Shown here: piece by piece, positions 43,760-52,943 of the stretch
How the letters are laid out: every line of letters starts with the position of its first letter
Position numbering within the stretch: the stretch's first letter is position 1
Source: Verrucomicrobiia bacterium
GTDB lineage: Bacteria > Verrucomicrobiota > Verrucomicrobiia > Limisphaerales > UBA9464
Direction: 5' to 3'
DNA: 64,000 bases
Assembly: GCA_019634635.1 (NCBI GenBank)
Contig: JAHCBB010000018.1
Coordinates: 31,927-95,926 of the forward strand
Notes under the pieces: generated by a model
Told to the model about the DNA's origin: nothing
Seen by the model: the letters and a program-made list of their open reading frames with translations, nothing else
The model's database searches: none
Position numbers and translations under genes: made by a program

Positions 43760-44962
43760 ATGACCCATCCGAGGTTCCCGACCCTGTCGCTGTGCGGGGT
43801 GACCCTTGCGCTGATGCTGCGGATCTGCGGCGCCTTGCCGGCACCGACCGTTGGGGCGGCCGAACGGGGGAAGGAGCAGTTGACGCCGCTGCTGCTCTCC
43901 GCGTGGCCGGCGCCCGTCCCGTTCCTGGGCTCCGACGGCAACAGGCATCTGGTGTATGAGCTCTGGATCCACAATTTCTCCAGCGCCGATGCGGTGGTTC
44001 GGAAGATCGAGGTGCTGGATGCGGATCGGGTGCTTCTGACCTTGGAAGGCGACGTCCTTGCCGGCCGGATTCATCCCGGTGGCGACGCCAGTCGCGGGGC
44101 CACTCTGGGCGGGGGCACCATGCACTTTGCGGCGGTGCATCTGAATCTCCCGTCGGACGACGCCGTGCCGCGCCGGTTGACCCACCGCATCAGCGGCCGG
44201 GTGCTCGCAGCGCCGCCAGGGCGCGAGGAGATCCGGCATGTGGGCGGCGACGTGGAGGTGGACCTGCGCGAGGTCGTCGTGATCGGGCCGCCGCTGGACG
44301 GCGACCGCTTCATCGCCGCCGACTCGTGCTGCGACGCGGTGCGCCACACCCGCGCGGCCCTGCCGGTGAACGGGCGCATCCGGGTGGCGCAGCGTTTCGC
44401 TGTGGACTGGGAACAGTTGGACGCCGGGGGGCGCATCTACAACGGGCTGCGGGAGGATCTGCACAGCTACACCATCTTTGGTCAACCGGCGCTGGCGGTG
44501 GCTGATGCACGAGTGGTGTCCGTGACGGACGGGCTGCCCGAGCAGACCCCGGGTCGCTACCCGGAGGACATCCCGCTCGACCAGGCCGATGGCAACTCCG
44601 TGGTGCTGGATCTTGGCGGTGGACGCTTCGCGCTGTATGCGCACCTGCAACCGGGCAGCATCCAAGTGCGCAGCGGAGAGGACGTGCGGCGCGGGCAGGT
44701 GCTGGGCCGGGTCGGCAACAGCGGCAATTCGGTGGCGCCGCACCTGCACTTTCATGTCATGGACGGGCCCCTGCCGTTGGACTCCAACGGACTGCCCTAT
44801 GCGATTGACCGCTTTTGGGTCGCCGGCCACGCAGTCAGCACCGAGGCGTTCGATCAGGCGGAGGAGCGGGGCACGCCGCTGGCCATCCTGCCCGTGGAGC
44901 CGCCGCACGAGCTGTTCAGGTGCCTGCCGATGGACCGGGCGATCATTCGTTTCGGACAATGA
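43760..44962 (+). CDS. M23-type peptidase domain protein, secreted
   Basis: A 400-residue exported protein. From ATG 43760 a signal peptide runs to about residue 34. The N-terminal half (residues 40-195) is a beta-rich domain without a known family. The C-terminal half has the M23/LytM signature: FALYAHLQPGSI, GQVLGRVGNSGNS and APHLHFHVMDG, the last giving the HxH zinc ligand. The other zinc motif, usually HxxxD, reads RFAVDW, with Asp kept but Arg in place of His. This Arg form occurs in a subgroup of M23-like proteins as I recall, and activity on peptidoglycan is uncertain. It stands alone on its transcript as far as can be seen. Confidence 0.85.
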   Translation: MTHPRFPTLSLCGVTLALMLRICGALPAPTVGAAERGKEQLTPLLLSAWPAPVPFLGSDGNRHLVYELWIHNFSSADAVVRKIEVLDADRVLLTLEGDVLAGRIHPGGDASRGATLGGGTMHFAAVHLNLPSDDAVPRRLTHRISGRVLAAPPGREEIRHVGGDVEVDLREVVVIGPPLDGDRFIAADSCCDAVRHTRAALPVNGRIRVAQRFAVDWEQLDAGGRIYNGLREDLHSYTIFGQPALAVADARVVSVTDGLPEQTPGRYPEDIPLDQADGNSVVLDLGGGRFALYAHLQPGSIQVRSGEDVRRGQVLGRVGNSGNSVAPHLHFHVMDGPLPLDSNGLPYAIDRFWVAGHAVSTEAFDQAEERGTPLAILPVEPPHELFRCLPMDRAIIRFGQ

Positions 44963-45474
44963 GACGCGTCCGGCCCGCGTGGCGGCCCGGCAATTCCGGG
45001 TGAGGATTCCTGGCCGACGACCTGTGTGGCGGGCGGATGAGGATTCGGATGCCCTTGGACGGCTGGATGGACGTGCGCCTTCCTGATGGAACCCAGCCCG
45101 GTCCCTGCCAGACGACCGGGCTTGAGGCTTGGGAGTCCATGCGCCTCTGCGCCGGTAGGTGCCACCAAGGACCTGTCCTTCTGGTGGGATTCGCGCTGGT
45201 CCGCGGCTGAGAATCGCGGGCATGGTTCCCTTTGAATTGCCGGGGCTTGGTCCGGTCTGATCCCGGCAGTACTGTGGCGACCTTGGCCTACCATTCTGCA
45301 CGCGATGACACGCGGGCTCTGCCATACTGCGGTCGGGCGCTTGTCCACCTGTTGGCCGTGCGGGATGCATTTCGATTGGTGTGCGGGCGAGTCCTCATTG
45401 CGCGCGCGTGGATTCGACGGGACGCGGACAGCTCGGTGAAACCTCGTACCCCCCCCGGCCTCCGTTTCGCGACG
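44963..45474. other. Long intergenic region before the second PSD1 gene
   Basis: About 510 bp. The frame of the PSD1 gene is open back to 45232, but the extra residues have no domain character, so I treat it as non-coding. It contains a hairpin at 45162-45187 and a run of eight C at 45449-45456. No convincing promoter was identified. Confidence 0.4.
45162..45187 (+). terminator. Stem-loop downstream of the M23 gene
   Basis: CCACCA-AGGAC / GTCCT-TC-TGGTGG forms an eleven-pair stem with a 2-nt bulge and a tight loop. It lies 200 bp after the M23 stop and 310 bp before the next start. No U-run is present, so it could be a terminator, a processing site or part of an untranslated leader. Confidence 0.3.
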
Positions 45475-47913
45475 GTGGCTGCTTTCAGGGCCTGCCTGCA
45501 GGACTCCTGCAAACGACCGAGCCATCCCCGCGGCGGTCGCATCTGGGTTTCGGCTGTTGCCTGGTTGCTGGCGACGACTTGCGTGGCGCGGGCTGACGCC
45601 CCCGCGGTTCGTTTTCACGATGACATTCGCCCGATGTTGGCCGTGCACTGCTTTCGCTGTCACTCGGGCGAGACGCATCAGGGGGGGCTCCGGCTGGATG
45701 AATTGTCCGCCGCGCAGCGGGGCGGCCGATCCGGCAAGCCTGCCTTCATCGCCGGGTTGGCGGAGGACAGTGAACTGTTCCGGCGCGTAATTTCCGAGGA
45801 TCCTGAATACCGCATGCCTCCCCAAGACGAGGGCAGTGCGCCGATGGATGCCGGTTCCGTCGCAAAGCTGCGACAGTGGATTGAATCCGGGGCACCCTGG
45901 CCGGAGCGGGATGCGTATTGGGCGTTCCAGCCGCCGGTTGCCACGGCGCCCCCCGGGATTGGCACCACTGAGGCTGCGCGGAATCCGGTGGATCGTTTCG
46001 TGCTGTCCCGACTCGAGGCGGAGGGTATTTCCCCGAATCCGGAGGCGGATCCCAGAACTCTTCTACGCCGCGCGTTCGCCGACTTGATCGGTATGCCTCC
46101 GAGTCCGGAGGAGGCCGCCCACTTTCTCGCCGACCGCTCTCCGGATGCCTTCGACCGGCTTGTGGACCGCCTGCTGGCGGATCCCCGCTACGGCGAACGT
46201 TGGGGGCGCCACTGGCTGGACCTGGTCCGGTACGGCGAAAGCGATGGGTACGAGGACGATAAAGTGCGTCCGCACGCGTGGCGGTATCGCGACTACGTCG
46301 TCCGCTCCCTCAATGCGGGGAAGCCCTTCGATCGGTTTGTTGAGGAACAGGTCGCAGGGGATGAGCTGTGGCCGGAGGATGCCGATGCCTGGATTGCCAC
46401 CGGGTTCGCCCGGCTGGGGGCTTGGGACGGGATGTCCAAGGAGCCCGAGGTGCGGCGGCAGGACTTCCTCAACGATGCCACGGATGCGGTCGGGTCCGCA
46501 ATGCTCGGGGTCACCCTGGGGTGCGCGCGGTGTCATGACCACAAGTATGACGATATCCGCCAGCAGGACTATTTCCGGGTACAGGCGTTCTTCGCCGGGG
46601 TGAGCCGTGAGCAACGCGATCTGCCGGTCCTTGACCGGTTTCGGGAATCGCCGGCTGTTGCGGGAAGTCATCAATCCGGCTCAGCCTCACTGGAGGGACT
46701 GAATGCCGGGCGTGAGAGGCCCCTGCGCGAGGTCCGCGCGGTCCTCGAGACCGAGACGTGCGCCTCCCCGGTGGAGGACGACGCGGTCCGAAGGCGCGTG
46801 GAACAACTTCATCCCGGGCGGCTGGATCAATTGCAGCAGGCCATCCAGTCGGAAGAGGCCCGGTTGCGGCTGGTGGCGCCGGTGGCCGAGGTCGTGGCGC
46901 GGGGAGACGGGGCAAGAGGCGTTCCGCTGCTGCGGGGCGGCGAGCTGTCGCGTCCGGGCGAGATCGTCGCTCCCGGGTTCCCCGAAGCGATCGGAGCGCT
47001 GGGCATCGAATTCGAACGTTCCGGCCGGACCGCACTTGCCCGATGGCTGACCCATCCGGAGCATCCACTCACAGCCCGCGTGCTGGTGAACCGGTTGTGG
47101 CAGCATCATTTCGGACGCGGCCTGGTGGGGACGCCGTCGGACTTTGGACGAAACGGAGGGCAGCCCAGTCATCCGGAACTGCTGGACTGGCTGGCCCGGG
47201 AGTTGGTCGGCCGGGGGTACCGCGTCAAGGACATGCACCGGCTGCTGATGACGTCCGCCACCTACCGTCGCAGCGGCGCGGCAACCCCCGCCGCAATGGC
47301 GCTGGATCCGGTGAACCGATGGTGGTGGCGGATGGACCGTCGTCGGCTGGAGGCCGAAGCGGTGCGTGACACCCTGCTGTCGGTCAGCGGCACTCTGGAC
47401 CGGGCGATGGAAGGCCCCGGCGTGTACGCCCGGCTGCCTCAGGGGGTCAATGTCGCGTTTCCCAACAACGACAAGGAACTGAGCTGGGGGGATTCGAGCG
47501 CGGCGGATGACCATCGTCGCAGCCTGTACCTGTTTCAGCGCCGCTCGCTCACCTATCCGCTGATGGACGTTTTTGATGCCGCGCCGATGAACCAGTCGTG
47601 TGCGGTTCGTGCCCGGACGACGGTTGCGCCGCAAGCACTGGCGTTGTTCAACGGGGAGTTCGCCCGGTCCACTGCGGCCGAATTTGCCCGGCGATTGCTC
47701 CGGGAAGCCGGTGGCGATCCCGGCGACCAGATCCCGCTCGCCTTTCGCCTCGCATTCCAACGGGTGCCCTCGGCTTCCGAGCGTGCGGCGGCGCTGGCGT
47801 TTCTGCGGGAGCAGTCGGTGGTGCGCCACGGCGCGCCGGATCCGGCGTCCGCGGCCCTGACCGATTTTTGCCACGTGCTGTGGAATGCCAATGAACTCAT
47901 TTATGTGGACTGA
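45475..47913 (+). CDS. PSD1 and planctomycete cytochrome C domain protein (DUF1549/DUF1553), second copy
   Basis: An 812-residue exported protein, same architecture as the gene at 19364. A hydrophobic export segment (about residues 24-40) precedes PSCyt1 with a haem motif CFRCH (Cys59, Cys62, His63). DUF1549 follows (VDRFVLSRLEAEGISPNPEADPRTLLRR in parts, [20 protein letters not shown]), then DUF1553 (RVLVNRLWQHHFGRGLVGTPSDFG and APMNQSCAVRARTTVAPQALALFN). The start is uncertain because no ATG sits near the signal; GTG 45475 is my choice, with GTG 45436 or further upstream possible. The following DUF1501 gene starts before this one ends. Confidence 0.88.
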   Translation: MAAFRACLQDSCKRPSHPRGGRIWVSAVAWLLATTCVARADAPAVRFHDDIRPMLAVHCFRCHSGETHQGGLRLDELSAAQRGGRSGKPAFIAGLAEDSELFRRVISEDPEYRMPPQDEGSAPMDAGSVAKLRQWIESGAPWPERDAYWAFQPPVATAPPGIGTTEAARNPVDRFVLSRLEAEGISPNPEADPRTLLRRAFADLIGMPPSPEEAAHFLADRSPDAFDRLVDRLLADPRYGERWGRHWLDLVRYGESDGYEDDKVRPHAWRYRDYVVRSLNAGKPFDRFVEEQVAGDELWPEDADAWIATGFARLGAWDGMSKEPEVRRQDFLNDATDAVGSAMLGVTLGCARCHDHKYDDIRQQDYFRVQAFFAGVSREQRDLPVLDRFRESPAVAGSHQSGSASLEGLNAGRERPLREVRAVLETETCASPVEDDAVRRRVEQLHPGRLDQLQQAIQSEEARLRLVAPVAEVVARGDGARGVPLLRGGELSRPGEIVAPGFPEAIGALGIEFERSGRTALARWLTHPEHPLTARVLVNRLWQHHFGRGLVGTPSDFGRNGGQPSHPELLDWLARELVGRGYRVKDMHRLLMTSATYRRSGAATPAAMALDPVNRWWWRMDRRRLEAEAVRDTLLSVSGTLDRAMEGPGVYARLPQGVNVAFPNNDKELSWGDSSAADDHRRSLYLFQRRSLTYPLMDVFDAAPMNQSCAVRARTTVAPQALALFNGEFARSTAAEFARRLLREAGGDPGDQIPLAFRLAFQRVPSASERAAALAFLREQSVVRHGAPDPASAALTDFCHVLWNANELIYVD

Positions 47914-49354
47914 ACCTCTCAACCCTTCCGGACCGGCTCTGGCGACGGTGTCGCGCCGGCGTTTCGTCGCCGCGGGCGCCGCGGCGGCGACGCTGCTCCC
48001 GTGGTACCGGCCTTCGCTGGGGGCGGAGCCTCACCGTCTGCTGGCGCCCAGGGCGCCAATGCACGCTCCTCGGGCGACCTCCCTGATCCTGATCGTCACC
48101 CAGGGCGGCATGAGTCAAATGGACACCTTTGACCCCAAGCCGGAGCTGGACCGCTGCGACGGGAAGCTGCTGACGCCGGAGATTCTGCCGGGAGTGGGTG
48201 AGGTGCGGACCTTTTTCGGCGGCAAGGATGCCTCGCCGCTCATGCGCAGTCCGTACCGGTTTGCAAAGCATGGGCAGAGCGGCATGGATGTTTCGGAGCT
48301 GTTCCCGCAGATCGCGACGCGGGTGGACGATCTCTGTTTCGTGCGCTCGCTGACGTGCGACAGCAACAGCCACACCCCGGCGCTGTTCCAGTTGAACACC
48401 GGCACGATCCAGCAGGGGTTTCCGTCCCTGGGTTCGTGGTTGCTGCACGGTCTGGGCAGCGGGAGTCCGGACCTGCCGGGCTTCTGCGTGATGGTTCAAA
48501 AGAATGCCCTGGTCAACGGGGGGCCGTCGAACTGGGGGGCCGGATTCCTTGGAGCGACCTATCAGGGCACGTACCTGCGCAGTGGCACCACGCCCATCCT
48601 GCACCTGGAAGCCCCGGACGATTTCCCCCCGGCGGCCCAGTTGGGCAGCCTCGCGCTGCTGCGCACCCTGAACCGCGAACATGAGCGCGGCCGCGAGGAG
48701 GATTCGACCCTGTCGGCGCGCATGGCCAGTTACGACCTGGCGATGCGCATGCAGGCGCGCATGCCGGAGGCGGTGGATCTGTCCCGGGAGACTGAGGCCA
48801 CCCGTCGGCTCTACGGATTGGAGGATCCTGACACGGAGGACACCGGACGGAAATGCCTGCTGGCGCGCCGGTTGGTGGAACGGGGGGTGCGGGTGGTGCA
48901 AGTCTACAGCGGTTCTTCCCAATGCGGGGGCGCTTGGGACGCGCACAGCGGCCTGAAAGACGGGCACCGCAGGTGCGCGAAATGGATTGACCGCCCGATC
49001 GCCGCCCTGATCGAGGACCTCAAGCAGCGGGGATTGCTCGAACAGACCCTGGTGGTGGGGGTGAGCGAGTTCGGCCGGATGCCGATCTCCCAGGGCGGCA
49101 CCGGGCGCGACCACAACCCGGGAGCCCAGACGGCGTGGCTCGCTGGGGCAGGGATCCGGGCCGGGACCGTGGTGGGCGCGACGGATTCCCTCGGGTATCG
49201 GGCGGTGGAGTCGCCGTATCACCTGCGGGACCTCCACGCGACGATCCTTCACCTCATGGGGCTGGATGACCGCCGCCTCACCCATTACTTCAACGGACGC
49301 GATTACCGCCTGACGGAGAATGGGGGCACCTTGATCCGCCAGGCGCTGGCCTGA
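47885..49354 (+). CDS. DUF1501 domain-containing protein, second copy (Tat-exported)
   Basis: A 489-residue partner of the PSD1 protein upstream. A Tat-type signal, VSRRRFVAAGAAAATLLPW, lies near residues 22-40. DUF1501 blocks follow: LILIVTQGGMSQMDTFDPKP, FVRSLTCDSNSHTP, CLLARRLVERGVRVVQVYSG and VVGVSEFGRMPISQGGTGRDHNPGAQ. The first possible ATG (47885) lies inside the upstream gene, so the two are probably translationally coupled; ATG 47891 or 47903 are alternatives. The GGCGGAGCCTCACC at 48022-48035 equals the reverse complement of the dispersed-repeat start, but the protein text around it looks normal for the family. Confidence 0.88.
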   Translation: MPMNSFMWTEPLNPSGPALATVSRRRFVAAGAAAATLLPWYRPSLGAEPHRLLAPRAPMHAPRATSLILIVTQGGMSQMDTFDPKPELDRCDGKLLTPEILPGVGEVRTFFGGKDASPLMRSPYRFAKHGQSGMDVSELFPQIATRVDDLCFVRSLTCDSNSHTPALFQLNTGTIQQGFPSLGSWLLHGLGSGSPDLPGFCVMVQKNALVNGGPSNWGAGFLGATYQGTYLRSGTTPILHLEAPDDFPPAAQLGSLALLRTLNREHERGREEDSTLSARMASYDLAMRMQARMPEAVDLSRETEATRRLYGLEDPDTEDTGRKCLLARRLVERGVRVVQVYSGSSQCGGAWDAHSGLKDGHRRCAKWIDRPIAALIEDLKQRGLLEQTLVVGVSEFGRMPISQGGTGRDHNPGAQTAWLAGAGIRAGTVVGATDSLGYRAVESPYHLRDLHATILHLMGLDDRRLTHYFNGRDYRLTENGGTLIRQALA

Positions 49355-49579
49355 AACAGGCGGCGCTCAGGCGCCCCCGGAGTGCAGGCGGAGTCCGGCC
49401 CGACGGAGCCGCACCCAGCCCATGAGAAACCTGCGGTGGATTGCCGGTTTCGCAGCGGCACGCGTGGTGCGCCGGAATTCTTGCGGGCCTCAACCGGTGG
49501 TCCCGCCACGACGGCTCGATGGCGACCCGTCCGCCGGGTTTTTCCTGTTCCGATGCGCGCGGCGTTCTAGCCTTGCGCC

Positions 49580-50869
49580 GTGACCTTGAGCGAGCAGATC
49601 ACGGCGCTGGCGCGGGACGCCAGGGCGGCCTCCCGCGCGTTGGGCCGGCTGACGACCGACGAGCGCAGCCGGGCGCTCAATGCCATGGCGGATGCCCTCG
49701 AAGCCGCCGCCCCGGATCTGGAGACGGCCAACCAGCGGGACCTCACGGTCGGGCGGGAACTCGGGCTGAGCGAAGCGATGATGGACCGGCTGACGCTGAC
49801 CCCGGAGCGCGTTCGTGCCATGGCGGCCGGAGTGCGCGAAGTGGCGGCGCTCCCGGATCCGGTCGGCCGGGTCCTGGACGAACGGGTGCGTCCGAACGGG
49901 CTGGTGCTCCGCAAGGTGAGCGTGCCCATCGGGGTGGTGGTCATCATCTATGAGTCGCGTCCCAATGTGACCGCCGACGCCGCGAGCCTTTGTTTCAAGA
50001 CGGGCAACGCCACCATCCTGCGCGGGGGCCGTGAGGCGTTGAATTCGAACCGGCTCATCGCGCGCACCCTGGTGGCGGCGGGACAGGAGGCGCTGGGCAG
50101 CCGGTTCCCGGCGGCGGCGATCCAGGTGGTGCCGGTGCCCGATCGCGAGGCCATTCCGATTCTGTTGTCGCTGCCGCAGTACGTGGACCTGTGCATGCCG
50201 CGGGGTGGTGAGGGGCTCATTCGCGCAGTGACCGACTGTTCGAAGGTGCCGGTGATCAAGCATTACAAGGGGGTGTGCCATGTGTACGTGGACCGGGATG
50301 CGGACCTCGACATGGCCGAGCAGATCGTGTTCAACGCCAAGTGCCAGCGTCCGTCGGCCTGCAACGCCGCCGAGACCCTGCTGGTGGACCGCGAGGTGGC
50401 CCCCCGGTTCCTGCCGTGCGTCAGTTCGCGGTTGGCGGCGAAGGGCGTCGAGTTTCACGCCGACGAAACCTCGCTGCCCTTCGTGAAATTCGGCGTCGGC
50501 AACCGTCCGTCGGTGGTGCGTCCGGTGGCGGCGGGCGATTATGACACCGAGTACAACGACCTGATCATCAATGTGCGGGTCGTGGACGGCGTCGCCGCGG
50601 CCATCGAGCACATCAACCGCCATGGCTCGGCCCACAGCGATGCCATCGTGACCGCCAATGCCGTCACGGCGCAGCGATTCCTCGACGAGGTGGATTCGGC
50701 GGCCGTGTACTGGAATGCGAGCACCCGGTTCACCGACGGGGCGGAGTTCGGCATGGGGGCGGAGATCGGGATCAGCACGGACAAGGTCGGGGCGCGCGGT
50801 CCCATGGGACTGGAGGAGCTGTGCAGCTACAAGTGGCTGGGGACCGGGACCGGACAGGTGCGCCGCTGA
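49580..50869 (+). CDS. proA: Glutamate-5-semialdehyde dehydrogenase (gamma-glutamyl phosphate reductase)
   Basis: A 429-residue NADPH-dependent enzyme, second step of proline synthesis, reducing gamma-glutamyl phosphate. Key blocks: IYESRPNVTADAASLCFKTGN, AILRGG-type NATILRGGREA, VDLCMPRGG, the active-site NAKCQRPSACNAAETLLV with the catalytic Cys, and the C-terminal FGMGAEIGISTDKVGARGPMGLEEL. The length is standard. The start is a GTG at 49580; no ATG fits. proB is not in the window. The zinc dehydrogenase gene follows after 24 bp. Confidence 0.96.
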   Translation: MTLSEQITALARDARAASRALGRLTTDERSRALNAMADALEAAAPDLETANQRDLTVGRELGLSEAMMDRLTLTPERVRAMAAGVREVAALPDPVGRVLDERVRPNGLVLRKVSVPIGVVVIIYESRPNVTADAASLCFKTGNATILRGGREALNSNRLIARTLVAAGQEALGSRFPAAAIQVVPVPDREAIPILLSLPQYVDLCMPRGGEGLIRAVTDCSKVPVIKHYKGVCHVYVDRDADLDMAEQIVFNAKCQRPSACNAAETLLVDREVAPRFLPCVSSRLAAKGVEFHADETSLPFVKFGVGNRPSVVRPVAAGDYDTEYNDLIINVRVVDGVAAAIEHINRHGSAHSDAIVTANAVTAQRFLDEVDSAAVYWNASTRFTDGAEFGMGAEIGISTDKVGARGPMGLEELCSYKWLGTGTGQVRR

Positions 50870-50893
50870 GTCGCGCGATCCTACACTCCTTCG

Positions 50894-51922
50894 ATGAAAG
50901 CCCTTCAACTGCTCGAGCCTGGCAGCTTCCGGACCGTGGACATTCCCGAACCGCCGGCGCCCGGCCCCGGCGCGGTGCGGGTGCGCATTCATCGCGTCGG
51001 GGTCTGCGGGACCGACTATTCCGGCTACCAGGGCAAGATGCCCTTTTTCAGCTACCCGAGGATCCCGGGGCACGAGCTCGGAGTGGAAGTGGAGGCCGTG
51101 GGGCCGGGAGTGACACGGGTCCGTCCGGGCGACCGGTGTGCGGTCGAACCCTACATCAATTGCCAGCGCTGTTCCGCCTGCCGTCGCGGTCACACCAACT
51201 GCTGCGAGCAGAACCAGACCTTGGGGGTGATGTGTGACGGCGGCCTGTGCGACCGGATGCTGTTGCCGGAGCGCAAGCTGCATCCGGCCCCGGCGCTGTC
51301 GTGGGAACAGGCGGCCCTGGTGGAGACGCTGGCGATTGGCTGCCACGCCATCGAGCGTGGGGCGCCACGGGCAACGGAGACGGTGCTGGTGGTCGGCGCC
51401 GGACCGATTGGTCTGTCGGTGATTGAGTTTGCGAAGCTCAGCGGCGCGCGGACCCTGGTGATGGACATGAATCCGCACCGTCTTGGATTTGTGCGCGAGG
51501 TCCTGGGAGTTCCGGACACGCTGGTGGCCACCGGGGGGGCGTCCGACACCGGGGCGGTGTTTCGGGCGACGGACGGGGAAGGGGCCCATGTGGTGGTGGA
51601 TGCCACAGGCTCGAACCGTTCGATGAGCCATGCCCTTGAGTTCTGCGCTTTTGGCGGGCGGCTGGTGTACGTCGGCATCACGCAGGCGGCGCTGACCTTT
51701 CCCCATGCGCCGGTGCTGCACCGGCGGGAGCTCACGATCCTGGCGAGCCGCAACGCACTTCCCGGAGAATTCACGCGCATCATTGGTCTGATTGGCGACG
51801 GGCGGATCCGGACGGATCCCTGGATCACCCACCGCGCCGCGTTTGCCGACGTGCCGGCACGGTTTCCAGAATGGTTGAAGCCCGAGGCGGGAGTCATCAA
51901 GGCCATGATCTCCCTCGAGTGA
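50894..51922 (+). CDS. Zinc-binding alcohol dehydrogenase family protein (medium-chain)
   Basis: A 342-residue MDR enzyme. Catalytic zinc ligands are Cys38 (CGTD) and His60-Glu61 (PGHELG). The structural zinc site is Cys90, Cys93, Cys96 and Cys104 in CQRCSACRRGHTNC. The Rossmann motif is VVGAGPIGLS. It resembles threonine/sorbitol/galactitol dehydrogenase-type sugar-alcohol oxidoreductases; the exact substrate is unknown. The ATG at 50894 is 24 bp after proA, and its stop overlaps the prepilin gene's GTG (GTGA), so these three genes may be co-transcribed even though their roles differ. Confidence 0.9.
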   Translation: MKALQLLEPGSFRTVDIPEPPAPGPGAVRVRIHRVGVCGTDYSGYQGKMPFFSYPRIPGHELGVEVEAVGPGVTRVRPGDRCAVEPYINCQRCSACRRGHTNCCEQNQTLGVMCDGGLCDRMLLPERKLHPAPALSWEQAALVETLAIGCHAIERGAPRATETVLVVGAGPIGLSVIEFAKLSGARTLVMDMNPHRLGFVREVLGVPDTLVATGGASDTGAVFRATDGEGAHVVVDATGSNRSMSHALEFCAFGGRLVYVGITQAALTFPHAPVLHRRELTILASRNALPGEFTRIIGLIGDGRIRTDPWITHRAAFADVPARFPEWLKPEAGVIKAMISLE

Positions 51923-52749
51923 ATCCGTCGCGGTCATTGCGGGCGCCGCGGGGCGGGATGGGCGGATCCGCGACCGGGTTCTCGCTGATCGAGTTGCTGG
52001 TGGTGATCGCCATCATTGCCGTGCTGGCGGGATTGCTCCTTCCGGCCCTGGGCCGGGCGCGGGCGCGCGGACTCGCGGCGTCCTGCCAGTCCAATGCCCG
52101 GCAGTTGCACCTGGGCTGGCACATGTATGCCGACGACCACGGCGGCCGGCTGGTCAACAACCACGGGGTTGGGGAGACGCGGAGCCGTCGCGACAACTGG
52201 GTGAATCACGTGCTGAACTGGGAGGACTCCGAAGAGAACACCAACCTGCTGTACGTCACCGGGGGGCGCCTGGGTCCGTACCTCGGGGGGAGCGTGGCGG
52301 TATTCCGTTGCCCGGGGGACCGGACCCGTTCGCTGGTTGGCCCGCGCACCCGAAGTTTCTCGATGAATTCACTCGTGGGCGATCCCGGCGAGCTGACCAA
52401 CCAATTCAACCCCCTGTGGATGCAGTTTTTTCGGGAGCCGGAGGTCGTTGCACCCGCCTCGGTTTTCGTGTTCCTGGATGAGCATCCCGACACCATCAAC
52501 GACGGATTCTTCATGAACCGGCTCTCGGAACCACCGCGCTGGGGCAATCTGCCGGCCTCGTTTCACGGCGGCGCCGGCAACCTGGTGTTTGCAGACGGAC
52601 ACGGGGAGCTGCGCCGATGGGTGGTCGCGGGCGGAGACGACGCAACCGTGCGGCCCAACGTGAAGGGTGGCGCCGGAGGCATCTTTGCGGTGCGCAACAC
52701 CGCCGATTGGGACTGGCTGCGGGACCGTTCCGGCGTGCAGCGGCCGTAA
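51919..52749 (+). CDS. Prepilin-like protein with type IV leader and H-X9-DG motif (DUF1559-like)
   Basis: A 276-residue type II secretion/pilin-like protein. The leader-peptidase site is GFSLIELLVVIAIIAVLAGLLLPAL, with Gly20, Phe21 and the conserved Glu25 of the class III signal (shown in two parts: GFSLIEL and LVVIAIIAVLAG). The C-terminal FHGGAGNLVFADGHGEL is the H-X9-DG motif of planctomycete and verrucomicrobial pseudopilins. It is likely processed by a prepilin peptidase. The start is uncertain: GTG 51919 overlaps the previous stop; ATG 51958 would shorten the leader. Many genes of this group exist in related genomes; the role of each is unknown. Confidence 0.85.
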   Translation: MNPSRSLRAPRGGMGGSATGFSLIELLVVIAIIAVLAGLLLPALGRARARGLAASCQSNARQLHLGWHMYADDHGGRLVNNHGVGETRSRRDNWVNHVLNWEDSEENTNLLYVTGGRLGPYLGGSVAVFRCPGDRTRSLVGPRTRSFSMNSLVGDPGELTNQFNPLWMQFFREPEVVAPASVFVFLDEHPDTINDGFFMNRLSEPPRWGNLPASFHGGAGNLVFADGHGELRRWVVAGGDDATVRPNVKGGAGGIFAVRNTADWDWLRDRSGVQRP

Positions 52750-52943
52750 ACGCCTGCTGGACGAGGCCGAATGGTCCGGTTCTCGGGGCAATGGACCCAT
52801 TTGCGTCCGACAGGGCTCGCTTCAAGACCCCTCCACCACCCGCCCGGGTACGCGACAGAACTCGTCTGCGTCGCTCGCTTTCCAGGGTTCCCCATCCGGT
52901 TCAATTCGCTGGCCTTGGCAGGCCACCGGGTCACGGTTTCCCC

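Noticed and set aside
48022..48035. A 14-base exact match to the reverse of the dispersed repeat start, inside a DUF1501 gene
   Set aside because: The protein around it looks normal for the family, and the other blocks of the repeat are absent; probably chance in GC-rich DNA.
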